From positions 20,695,695-20,759,694 of the forward strand of contig OY741276.1 in NCBI GenBank assembly GCA_963514095.1: a DNA stretch of 64,000 nucleotides, given 5' to 3'. The notes beneath the pieces were generated by a model. The model searched no databases and was not told the DNA's origin. It saw only the letters and a list, made by a program, of their open reading frames with translations. This DNA is from Eutrigla gurnardus (taxonomy: Eukaryota; Chordata; Actinopteri; Perciformes; Triglidae). Shown here in pieces: positions 11,701 to 24,500 of the stretch (position 1 is the stretch's first letter; each line of letters opens with the position of its first letter). Both the position numbers and the translations under genes were made by a program.

Positions 11701-14700
11701 CGTTTGACGGGAGGGGGGTCGGCTAGCTAGCCATTTATGTTTCTCATACGTGCTAGCTTGAAAGTGACGGACGGAATTCTTTGCAGTCTTTGTGATATTT
11801 ACTTCAGGAGTAGGCCGTCCACTTGAAATTATAGCTTTCTTTTCCTCAAAAGGTCTCCGCGAAAACGGCACTGAACGCAAAGCCTGAATATAATTAATAT
11901 TTTCAGCCATTTTGACCAGGCTACACAATGAATGAACCACTGACAGTTTCCCGCTGAACAATTCAAACAAGTAATTTTTGCGCATGCGCGTTGGCAGATA
12001 AGCTGCTTCACTGACAGCTTTTTTGCCATTCAAAATGCTCATCTACAGTAAACAGCCTTTAGCAGTAACTGTACTAGTCGGTGTCACAGTGCGCATGCGC
12101 GAAACAAGCTGTCAGCTTTCCAGCTTTTCGCAAGCAAAACGGGACAGATTAGGCACGGATTTAAGACCAAAACAGTAAAACTAAGGTATTGTATAATTGA
12201 ACACACTGCCAGATTAATATTTTCAATTATTTTTATTGAAGGGCTTGGGCATGCACTGCATTTATAGCTTATTATGACCGCTCGCCCATGATATAAACAG
12301 CTTTGGACCCAGAACTGACCCTTAAATATCGTCACAGTATCGAATCGTGAGTTACCCGTATCGTCCCACCCCTATTAGAAAGTACAAAATCAATCTGAAA
12401 ACTTACAGTTTGGTTAGAAAAATAAGATTTGCAGTAAAATATTTACCGTTTGTAGTGAATCAGCCAGAAGACGCTGAAGGATAACTGTTTACGTCTCACT
12501 ATATTCACTAACGACCATCAATTACCTCATTATCCTGCCTTATCTACACGATGTGTATACATGAGATGTATAAAAGGCATTGAGTCATTTCTTAATGAAT
12601 TGAGAAAAGGAGAATTGCTTTTGAGATGGAGATGAACTATAGAACAGGAGTGCATTTTATCATGTGTGCATTATATTAGTTCAAGCATGTGGTGTATTAA
12701 AGTAAAGCCTAACTCTAACAAACCAGATAAAACAACCAATATAATCCATATGTGTATGTACTAAATTATACTTACTGTATGTTATATGTAATGGTTACAG
12801 TTTATTTTTTCATGGCACCAAAAAACAGATTTGAATAAAGATTCCTAACATTATCTCTGAAATTGTCATGCCCTCGCCAAAACCATTCTTTATGTATGAT
12901 GTCTGGACCATAAGAACTATTTTCTGCCTTCCTCCAGTTGTGTGATTGCCATATGCTAGTCAGTCTTTGCTGTGGTATTAATTCCCTTCCAGTCCTGGAG
13001 GTCACTTCTTTAATCCACAGTAGGCCCAGTACCTTTGTGTCTCTGTAGGTGGCACTGTTCATCTTCATATGTTCAGCCACAGTGGTTCAGCTCCTCTCTT
13101 TCTTCTTAACCAACTGTAAATGACACATCACTTCTTGTGTGGCAGACAGTTAAAGACATAAGTAATATAGCAATATAAAATATGTTTGGGGTGTTGCTTC
13201 AAATGTTTGTGTCATGCCGACATGTGGTCATGTGAAGCAGAGAGCCTGGTGCATACAAACCTCAGAAAACAGCATTTAAACATGGCCAAGCAAAGAGTAC
13301 TATGTTAGATGTCTTTTCACATAATTTGAAAACTGCACAGCTGCTAGTAGTTTTTTTTTTTTTTACTTTAATGTATCATAATATGAATTATTGTAATAAT
13401 TTTCCCTTTAAAATTAAGATTGAACAACTTGCATGTTAAGACTGGCGACCTGTCCAGGGTGTACCCTGCCTTCGGCCAATGACAGCTGGGATCGGCTCCA
13501 GCCCCCCCGTGACCCTAAATACAGGATAAGCGGTAGAAAATGGATGGATGGATGGAACTTGCATGTTATAGATCCACACAAATCGTACCACATGAATAAT
13601 AAGCCAGAAAATAGCAACAATACCTTTATTAGATTAGATTAAAGGTCCCATATTATGAAATGGGATATATGGGATGATATGTTTTCTCTGGTCTCTATAC
13701 CTATAAACTGGTGCTCCCTGAGCCTGTCAACTCCCAGAATGAGGAAAACAAGTGACTCCCACATGGTCTCTGCAGCCCACCCACTGGTACAACGGCGCTC
13801 CTACAGGCTGTTCAGATTCAGCTCCCGTCGTTACGTAACAAAGGGAGTCATTTACATAGGCTGAACTCCTCTGATGATAGGAGATATCCTAGAGGGGCGT
13901 TCATCACCGAGGTGAAGTTGTTGGTTGTACAAATCAACATAAGTGCTTATATTCTGTCCCAGCTACAGAAGAACAGAAGAGACCGTGGTTGCGGTTCATT
14001 TTTAATGACAATGTGCCGGCTACGGTTCATGTTAGCTTGTATGTGTGTGCTAACCACTTCACATCGGACTGCTTCAGTAACGAGGGTCAGTACAAAGCTG
14101 GCTTTGCCTCGACACTGACCCTCGTAAAAGGATCTGTCCCAACCATACGGGACCCAGCAACTTCACCTGAGACACATAGGGGAGCCATAGCGATACATCC
14201 ACGTAAACATTGGAGCATGCTACCGCTAGCGTAAGCGCCATCCTCTCCGTAGCTCTCCAAGTAGGCGTTGACAGACGGAGCTCATTAGCATTTAAAGGTG
14301 CAGGCACAGAAACAGCAACTTTTAGACAGCTGAAATTCAGGACCATGGATGGGTTTGGGGCAATGCATATCGAATACAGTGTTGTTGGATGTCTGACAGC
14401 TGTGTGGAATTGAGGAAAAACAGTATAATATGGGACCTTTAAAGTAAACTGACTGAATGAACACTGACAAAAACATTGGTCACATGTTTGTAGTGCAAAA
14501 AAGAAAAACAAGTTCCTGTTGTAGCGGATAAGATCTCATCACACACACGTTACTGTTTATTTCTTGCTTTAAATAGTGTTTCTTTCTCAGTGAATAACTT
14601 ATTTCTTGTCCAGCTTCTTCAGGTCCACCCACCCTTTCTTTCAAGTTCACATTTTGAAGCAGTTGATTGTCAATAGCAGTCAAATTGATTCAACCATTCA

Positions 14701-15471
14701 TTTTTTTATTCTGTAAACTGTAAACTCCATGTTGTACCACTTTATTGACACTGACTGGTAAATTATGTAAAGCCTTTGTCATTTGTATTCCGTACAATGA
14801 CAATAAAGGCTTTCTAAGAAGTAAATACAGTACTAATGACTTCTTACTAAGCTAAGCTAAGAAACTTGAAATCTAAAACACAGTCATGAAGTTTAAATGG
14901 TCTGTTCTTCATCATGTCAGTAGAATCTTCCACTTACCACATGCGGCAACACAAAATAATTTGCCTTTGTTTATACAATGCCGTCCACAAGGAAGCATAT
15001 TATAGCGAGCAATATGGGGTGCATCCTGAGTGAAATATGTAGCTATAAATATGAGATAATATGTATGATGGTGGTATTTATTTAACAAGGAAACGTATGT
15101 TGGAGGGGCTTGAGTTTCTTTATTGGGTCAGGTGATATTTGATGCCAAAAATGTGTTGCATAAAGCCACATTTTTTAATTGCATATCTCATAATAAATGA
15201 AGGTCATCCATTATTTTTGGTATTTTTTTTAATGACCTTTTTAAAAAATAGTGTGGACTTGATAAGGCATCTGTTGTGATGCCACAAGTGCATTTCTTTT
15301 GTTCCATGGTTGTACACCAGGTGGCGTTACAGGCCGCACTTTGGTTTCGATCCGTTTGGGCAAAGCTTTTGCAATGACACGAATTAACCAGAAGGGGGCA
15401 GTAGAACATCACAAAAATTGGGTTGTTATGGTTCGTAGCAACCTTTTGTAAAACCGTTTGATATCGTTCTG

Positions 15472-15562
<91 letters not shown>

Positions 15563-18500
15563 CCTTCTGTAGCAGATGTCCACTGAATAATTAACAAAAC
15601 TAACTTAATGAGTCATTATTAAAACAACTATCAATACTCTGTGTTATTAGAGATATTTTTCAAAGCATCTCTTTTATTTAATTTTTAAGGACCAAACCAT
15701 TCAGACTCATTCCCTAGAAACCAGGCTTTTTGTGATTCTGCAGGTATCCGGCTGTCCTCTCCAAACATTCACACCTCCCTGCTGCTCGTTTGTCAGACCG
15801 GTGGAGTCGCTCGCCACCTGTGTGCTTCTCTGACATCCTTCCTTTGTGTCTCATCGGCTTGATTTCTGCGCGTAGGCGGCTGTTGTCCAGAGAGACAGAC
15901 AGACAGGCGGGCGTCCTCTGGCAGAGGGTTCCCAGCCGCCCATGCTTCAGCCCAGTCAAGCTTCAGATGTCTCTGACCCGCCCTCTTTTGCCGTCTTTGC
16001 CATGTTCACACTACATTTACCTTCCTCCTCTTGCACCTGACGTAGATATTTTTTTTAATAATCAGAATGAGTGTGAAATAATCCAATGTGGGTATGGCAA
16101 TAACATTTTATGTAATTTATTATATATTGATGCACTTAACGTTGTTGACACTCTCTCACATTTAGTGTCTGTGTCCTGCCTACTACAACTAGAGAACAGG
16201 CTTTTAGATTCGTCGGGCTACTGTCTGAAGCCGAAGCTGATGGAGATAGCTCAGTTGCCGTCACACCACCTAAGCATGGACCATGCTAACCCTGTGTCTG
16301 TTCAAAAATAGTCGGATGTGATTTTTCTCTGGCCTTCCACTGAATGCTCCTGCTCAGTGACCTTTGATCCCTTCCAAGTAAATGCTCTGGCTGCTTTTGA
16401 TTTAGCGCTCAGCTTACGTTGTGTCTTCCCTGTGTTTGGTTGTCCAGGGTCACACTTCACGGGAGGCTTAGTAGCGCCGTCATTGTCACATATTTATGGA
16501 TGAATAAATCAAACGGAGAACAGCTACTTGACTCAGAGCGCCAAATTATAAGTAATGGGTGCATATTTGGGAAAGCCCCCTCAGTGGCATACAAAGCACG
16601 GTCTGCTGCACTTACTGCCAGCTTTGAATTCAAACACATTGAATACTACAGTTAGAACTGTAGTAGGAATTTTCAAATGAAAAGTGACATCCATAGCATA
16701 GACGGTGAGAGGGAGCCCCAAAACAATCATTGAACAGAGATAAGAGATACGAGTTATCCCCCCCCCACCCAATGACCACCTGTCATCACATGACCACAGT
16801 TCCAAACATTGGTCAAGCAAAGAAAGGCCATGAGATGTGGTTGCAAGCTCCAGAAAAGTTTGAAGTTATTTTTGTCAAACATATTGGTATTATATCAAGG
16901 GTATCATGTTTGTCCAAGAAACTGCCATACAGAAATATTTGCCGTGTGGGCTGTTTTGTCTTTCTCCGTATTTGTTCAATTTCATTTTTTCCCTCTCGTT
17001 TCCCGTCTTCCTGCCTATTGTTTATCACTCTGTTCTCTGCCTCTCTTGTCTGCTTATTGCCTCGACCGTCCTCTCCTCCCTCGCTCCGCTCTCCCTCTCT
17101 GGCTCTCCAAAGGCAGGGTCTGGCCACAAAGAGCCACTAATGGGCTCTCTCTAAAAAAAAGAAAGGGGTGGCTGGCTAGAGACGTGTGAATGCACCACAG
17201 CAGCACCACCACACAGAGCGGTGACACTTTCAAACGAGAGAAATGCAGGCTGTGCGGCTTTGTTGAAACCCGGGGACGGAGATATGTCATCGCTTCCACA
17301 TTTGCACATCTGTGCGTGTGCATTCATGTGCAGGGATTCTGTAGATGTACACTATATTGCCAAAAGTATTCTCTCACCTGCATTGACCCGCATATGAACT
17401 TAAGTGGCATCCCATTCTTATCCATAGGGTTTAATATGACGCCGGTCCACCCTTTGCAGCTATAACAGCCTCAACTCTTCTTGAAGGCTTTCCACAAGGT
17501 TTAGGAGTGTGTTTACGGGAATCTTTGACCATTCTTCCAGAAGTGTATTTGTGAGGTCACACACTGATGTTGGAGGGAAGGCCTGGCTCTCAGTCTCCAC
17601 TCTAATTCATCCCAAAGGTGTTCTATCAGGTTGAGGTCAGGACTCTGTGCAGGCCAGTCAGGTTCATCCACACCAAACTCTCTCCTCCATGTCTTTATGG
17701 ACTTTGCTTTGTGCACTGGTGCACAGTCATGTTGGAACAGGAAGGGTCATCCCCAAACTGTTCCACAAAGTTGGGAGCATGGAATTGTCCAACATCTCTT
17801 GGTATGCTGAAGCATTCAGAGTTCCTTTCACTGGAACTAAGGGGCCAAGCCCAGCTCCTGAAAAACAACCCCACACCATAATCCCCCTCCACCAAACGTT
17901 ACACGTGGCACAATGCAGTCAGACAAGTACCGTTGTCCTGGCAACCACCAAACCCAGACTCTCCATCAGATTGCCAGATGGAGAAGCGTGATTGGTCACT
18001 CAAGAGAACGTCTCCACTGCTCTAGAGTCCAGTGGCAGCGTGATTTACACCACTGTATCCGTCGCTTTGCATTGCACTTGCTGATGTATGGCTTGGATGC
18101 AGCTGATCGCCATGGAAACCCATTCCATGAAGCTCTCTACACTGTTCTTGAGCTAATCTGAAGGCCACATGAAGTTTGGAGGTCTGTAGTGATTGACTGC
18201 AGAAAGTTGGCGACCTCTGAGTGTGCACTATGTGCCTCAGCGTCCACTGACCTCACCCCATCATTTTACGTGGCCTACCACTTCTTGGCTGTTTTCAAAG
18301 GGTTATGCAGCCTCATTAAGGTATTTAGTAGTGATACAAGGCTAAGCAAGCAGCAGGGGATGTTCTTACATTTAGTCTTAGTAATTTAGAGTTATATTTT
18401 CTCTTAAAAATCTGGGGGTTGTTGCAAAAGTACAGATATATCCAACCATCATGAATGAGAGCAAAGGATTTACAGATTTATGCCGTGTCCCCCCCCCCAA

Positions 18501-21500
18501 GATAAAATGTTGTTCCAGTTTATGAGTCATGAGGAATTATGTTAAAATTGGCAGGCATGAACATTCATATACTTCTTGTCAGTTTATACATAACGTAACC
18601 GAGGCAATGGAGGACATAATAAGTGAATGTATGTGGCTCCGTGGTGTAATGGTGGAGGAAGGAAACTAATGCAAGTTAATAGAATTTTTTCACTACAGGC
18701 TCTTGGGATTGCAGTCCGCGAGTTGCAATGAGGATGAGTCATACAATTCAGAGGCAGCCGGTCGGTCCTTTGTGCCGCAATATACACACATTATCCAGCC
18801 TGCCCCTAGACAAGTCCTCTCCTACACACACACACACACACACACGCTCTAGTACAAAATGTCTTCAAATACGAGTTCTTGTGTTGATCAGGCTAATTGT
18901 GTTGATCTTTTCTTAGCATGACAGGTCTCCTCATGCCTTTCCTTTAGTAATCTTTAATAGCTAACAGGAATGTACCCATGCCCTGACAGCTTCATGTGCA
19001 TACACCTAATTGGCTTCGAATGCCATTTTCAAGAAAAAGACATGAAGACAAAAAAAAAGAAACAGAGGAGAGGGATGCGCGGAATACACAAGAGAGGATA
19101 TTGGTGGAAAGTGAAGGAGGCATGTGGGTGAAGAAGGACGCAGAAATATCAGAGAAAATCAGGGAGAGAACGAGGCAACGACGACAGGAGGTGAAGAAGA
19201 GACGTTGTCGTGTCGAAGCGTTGACCGAACCCCCAACGCCGATCTTCCTGAACGCCCCTGGGTGGTCTGTGTTGTCTGCTACCTAATTAGAAGAGTGTAA
19301 CGTTGAGCCCCACGCGAGAAGGCCCACAAACCCGCAACTTAAAAGAGTTGGGATTAAAAAGGCACGCTGCATCTGTTGAACGCAGTCAAACCCTGTTTAC
19401 AGTGGCAGCAGGATGAACCACTACTGAGCTACTGTCCTGGTGGCATTTCACTGCCATTTATCATCCAGAGGTGATTAGTCCAATTATGAGGCTTCCTTTC
19501 TGGAAGCCTCACTGGTTGTCAAGATTGCCCTTATAGTGGTGTTGAGGTGTGCCGTTTGCATTAATCACCATTTAGCTCATCCAGAGGAGGAGCTAAATGG
19601 CGCAATCCTTTTGGTCACGCAGGTGAAGGGAGAGAATGGAGGGTTGTTGATGGTGTGCCCTCTGAAGTTATGCTTGAACACAAACAGCATTTTCTAACAC
19701 CAGTGTTGTACTCGAGACCCGTCTCATGCACCGAGCCCTGATATCGGATTTCAGTCACTCAAATTGCTTTATTCGGGAATCAAGTCACTTAAATTGCATC
19801 TACCTCTCCGTCGCTTGCGTCTTTTCCCTGCATCCTAGTCCCTCCCCCTCTGAGGATGCACAGAGAGAAGCCACGTGGAGAGAGAGGAAAACGAGGAAAT
19901 ATGTTTTTAGAGACATGAGACGTTTCTTCTGAAGTGTCGCATGAAGTGATGTCTGTTTCTGACGGATGATCACAGCTGGATCAGCTGTCAGTCGGAGAGA
20001 CATTTGATGGAGTTTGTGTCTGTACATTTTCACTGTACAAAGACTGTTAAAGGCACACGCTGCTCACCAGCAGAGCAGCAGTGACTTCTCTCTCCATTAC
20101 CTGTTTAACAAACCTCTGGAGAGGAATAAATGTATTTATTTATTATTCAATTTCATTTATTTTTTCTATAGGTTTAGGTGGTTCTGACTAAATCACTGGC
20201 TAATACATGCGGAGAAAGAATGATCTAAGAATGTGACATGCTCAGAGCATCATCATGTTTTTAAATTAAATGATGTTTAAATGAAAATTGGCTGCGAGTG
20301 TATTATGATCATTTTGCACTACGACACTATGACTTTGTGTCTGAAAGACGAGGAGCATTGTCAAAGAGAAGCATCGTTGAAATGTGAATCCAGCACCAGT
20401 GGGAATGTTTCACAGAAGGTGATTAAGCATAGTCAAGCCGTGCTATCAGCAGGCTACTGCTCTGTTGAAATGTGATAAACCACAAGAATCAATCATTTTT
20501 CTTTCAAAGCGCTGTGTGACAAATAACTTCTAAAACTTACTCTCTAACAAACACAAACAAAAAAGAAAAAAATCCCTTACATCACAGTTCTCAGAGGGGT
20601 TGTGCTCGGTATGTGTTCTTCATCTCATTTAGATTTTGTTTTTGTTTTTGCCGAGGTGAGATCATGTGAAACAAGAAAATTCACAAGTCAAGTCTTGTTA
20701 CTATTTTGCTGAAGCAGTTGCTAAGATACTAGTGCGCTTGATGAATGGATTCATTACTTGAAGCAACAGTTTCATGAGTGCGTTTCAAGTCCATTGCTTC
20801 TCTCGCCCAGCAAATTTCACTTGGCCATCAGCTTGATGAGAGCACTGTCAAAAGCTTTTTTAAAGTGAGGCTGCCGTGTGCATGAATATAATTGCCAAAA
20901 GGGAAGTTCGGAATTTAAATTAAAGGTGATTGGTTGGCATTTCCAAAACCGTGTTGGATTTCACAAGGTGCTAATTTTGAAATAAACAGGACCCATTGGC
21001 ACCACGTGAGGTATTATGGATCTCTTGACCCGACCAAAAGCAATCAGCTCCTCTGTTGCCCCTTATGGGTATGTTCAGCCCCGGTGGTGTGAATCCTCCT
21101 GTGGCCTTTGATCGGTTTGGTTCACGCTGGGTCAAGCTGAACTTTTTTTACATTTCTGAGTGGCCTGCTGTGGTTTTATTCCTGCCAATAAAAGAGGCAT
21201 GATTGAGCATCACTCTCATCTTCCCCTACATATGTGGAGGATCTTTTGGGCCCACTTGTCCCTCCTGCATCCTGATGTCTTTCTGAAGGGGGTTTTTAGG
21301 GGTTCAGGCACAAGTGCAGAGCAGCAGCCACAGCTTGACTTGAGAGGCCCTACTGACTAATATCCATCGGCGTTAATTACAGTTGTCAACAGGGTGCATA
21401 TTCCAGAGTCTAATCCCTACAAATGTGATGTTTTGGAACATCAGTCGGTGTCAAATATGAACATGGTTTCATGTCCTTAAAGCATTCAAGTTTACCTTTT

Positions 21501-24500
21501 CACATTTTCTACTTTGACCTTCCAAACAAACATCTTCGGTGCAGGGGATCAATAACTATCAGCCATGCAGTGCTGAAGGTTTCCATGACAACAAAAGGCA
21601 ACACCTTCAGATTACCAGAGAGCAGCCGTTGTTTAACTGTACTGTGCCTTTGACATTTCTTTGCTCCCGTTTGATGGATGTGTCATAGAGTCACAACGCG
21701 GGGACCACGGCTGATTCCTAAAATATTTTTACCACTTGAAAGTTAAAATATTTCAATAACTATATTTGCGCATGATGACGATGGCACATGTCCTAATTGC
21801 TGAGCTGAACCTTTGCTGCACTCTTTTCTCCGTCTATTTATTTTATGGCTGATTTGTTTAAATGAGGAGTCATCTATGCGATACCTTAAGGAGGCTGGAG
21901 CGAGGTCGCCTGAAAGTTCCCTTGTTGCCGTGGGCTACTTTGTATGTCATCTCCAGTAAATATCACGACATAAAACGTGCGTTTTGTGTTTAAATAGAAC
22001 AAACGTTAGAAGGCAACAAGTAGTACTCACTCATCTTTTTATGTCTCATCTCAGCTCGCTGTTAGGACACGGCATCTCCCTCTGCTGCAGAGTTCCATCA
22101 TTACGGTTGTTTTTTAATTATTCATCATTCAACTTGACCTGACCTTGTAAGGTACACAATCACATGTGACATTGTGTACCTCCCCGCAAATCTAATATTA
22201 ATTTTCAGATTTCTTTTTACTATTTTAATGTATATTTGAATTTTGTTGACATCCCTACATTGTACAATTATTACTAACAGATGGTCCTTGCATTCTCCTT
22301 CCTTGCCTGAATAAGCTCTTTCACATAACTGTACTGTACTCATCTTTATGCCTTCTGTTTTAAACAGCTTAAATTATCATCAGGTTTCTACAGATTGCGT
22401 CTCTGTGTTGTGTTCAGCTCTGCTTGCCATTAGCAGTGCAAGCAACATCATTTTAAGCTTGATGATTGCAACTTGTTAAACGACCCGCAGAAATCTCACA
22501 CTTCCTTTGTACGTATGATTCCAACAGGAGAGTTAACCCAAGTGATGACATATTATTTTACCTCAGAAACCAGAGGGTGACCACAGCCACTTTGCTATTC
22601 TGTTCATGGAGACAAATCAATGAATGTGTGACATAACCTTTTCTTCTCAGAGAATCGGTAAAAGAACTATATGCATTTGCTGCAGTATTAACAATAAATA
22701 CACGTCGGACCGCAGGACATGAACTGCAAACAAAATGTTTCGCTATGTTTCAGTAAAGCTAAACAACCTTTGGTGAATAAACACTTGGAGTATATTTTGG
22801 GGTATAAATTAGAAATTTAAAGTATATTGGAAAAAAAGAAAATGAGACCCTGGAAAATGCCTGCATATTATGTCCCTTGTGACTTTGCAAACGTCTCTTC
22901 CCACAACTCGTCGTTCCTCGCGGCCCCTTCTTCATAACATTACAGAAGAGGAAAGGCCGCAGGCTTCTTTTCCCCATCAAGTTTAACAATTCCACTGGGA
23001 TCTTTTTATGGGAGATATTTTCCGTGGTTCATTTGATGTTGCTGGTGTTGAGATTGTGTTTGAAGTTTGTGTTTTTGATGCTTATAGTTCCTTGGAGACA
23101 ATGTCAAAAATAATGTCACAAAACAAAAGTGTTGTTGACAGAAATTTGCATGAAATGTGGCTTGCCGGTCAATAGCAGTTTTTGAAGATTGCGAGGTAAA
23201 TTTTGCCCAGAGTCATGTGTGAGATACTGCATCTGCTGAGACTTACCCAGGATCAGTTCTTCCAACACTGTTTTGTTTTGCTGAACCGCCTTTTGGCTAA
23301 ACATAACTGCAGATGGAAAGAAAACGAGGATGCTGCAGACTTATTTCTGTTGTGTCTCTGCCAGATCAATAAACACATTCTTTTTTTTCTTCTTTCTGAA
23401 GAACAACTTGAGGAGGATAAATTGCACAGTAACGGAGGTAAAGTATTGTCATCTGAGTTCAAAAGCACTCATTTTGACGGCTCACCTTCAATTATGTTGC
23501 CTATGCTGCTCTCTTTTCCATTCAACAGAAAGTTTAGTTTCACTAGAACTTGTCTTGTGTTATGACTCATGCAGCTTTGACCTGTTCTGTTTTGGTGCGC
23601 TCTTCCATTTTTCTCGCTCTCTCGCTCCATCCATCCATGCTTAATCCGCTCCACATCAGCATATTTCAACCTCTGCACTCCACGTTCACATCAGATAACA
23701 GCGCAGTTAATTCTTCATCACCCAAATTCAACACATTTGCTGGTTGTAAATGTCCGCCCGCTGTGGAGGGGTAACTCTTACTGCCGCAATCAAGAAGGAG
23801 AGCGAATGGGTGTTTTAGTACCGAATGAATGCATGACAAGAACACCTTTAGTTTAACATGATACACCATATTACACAAACATTATGAACACATAACATGT
23901 TCTCACTCTCCATACATGGTATGCAGGTAGTTTTGGTTTTATTTGCCCAGGTTTTGAGACATTTGAGACAAAACAGTTTTCATAACTGGGACATAGTTTC
24001 TGGAAATGTCATTTTTCAGATGGCATCTTTAAAAAGCTGTGATTGGCATCAACAATAATTAACTTACCACTATTGTTTATGTTTTTAGGAGGGTAGCTCA
24101 AAGACAGATAACTCAAAATCTGGGAAAATGTAGGCCAAAGCTATGTGCGTGGCTAAAACTACACTTCAGATAAGCAGGATGATACTGTACGGTATGTTCC
24201 TTTGTTAAAGAAATCTCTCTCACTTCCAACAGGGAGCCAGGCGAAGCAGGACTGGTCCATCCAGTGGCCCACCTCTGAATCGGGCAAAGAAAACACTCCG
24301 GTGTGCCAGCCAGAGGTCAGTCAGTGGATCCGGTACCAGCTCTCCCAAAGCCCCAAAGTTCAGTCCAAGTACAACCAGCACATGTGCCACAGCCCCCAGG
24401 CTCTGGCCCCCCCTTTATATGCCGATCGACTGACCGTCGACAGCCCAGCCACAGGGCTCTTCCCTCCCCTGGACTTTGGTCATCGCTCCCTGCCCCCGTC

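Larger units (their letters stand above)
5925..12323 (-). mobile_element. 5'-truncated LINE (non-LTR retrotransposon), interrupted by two later insertions
   Basis: Read on the minus strand, the pieces join as one reverse transcriptase C-terminal half. The block GSVLGPKLF lies at 12291-12320. INDICKVSDTLKLIVFADDT lies at 11085-11165, with the FADD active-site motif at 11100-11111. YCALVSPHLQYCAEVWGHTY lies near 10700-10780, and the C-terminal piece with HNLRGDLIF and KVRTTLKSF at about 7040-7225. The 3' tail is an AAAT-type repeat around 5925-5955. The interrupting elements are hAT at 11170-12290 and gypsy at 7240-10522. Frameshifts (for example near 10574) make it dead. AAATAT at 5919-5924 and 12324-12329 may be its target duplication. 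Clade not determined. Confidence 0.85.
4930..12374. mobile_element. Outer hAT-like non-autonomous element, split by a LINE insertion
   Basis: The left arm starts with TAGGGGTGGGA at 4930 and runs through AT-rich TATCGATATTG-type sequence to about 5924. The right arm is about 12325-12374 and ends TCCCACCCCTA, the exact inverted copy of the start. Removing the LINE between them rejoins 'atcgtgggcc' and 'aaatatcgtcacagtatcg', which restores the usual TATCGTGA-rich end of this well-known fish MITE type. Without its insertions the element would be about 1.04 kb. An 8-bp target duplication expected for hAT could not be confirmed; only ATTAG occurs near both ends. Confidence 0.7.

Noticed and set aside
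12802..13080. 92-codon minus-strand ORF with a protein-like look
   Set aside because: No recognisable domain and no repeat boundaries; may be an old transposon relic but cannot be supported.
15188..15583. ORFs rich in Cys-Val over CA/TG microsatellites (also at 47790-48026 and 50478-50666)
   Set aside because: Pure consequence of the dinucleotide repeats.
15790..16311. 173-codon plus-strand ORF
   Set aside because: No motif, no repeats at protein level, composition like the surrounding intron, and no splice-linked neighbours; consistent with chance.
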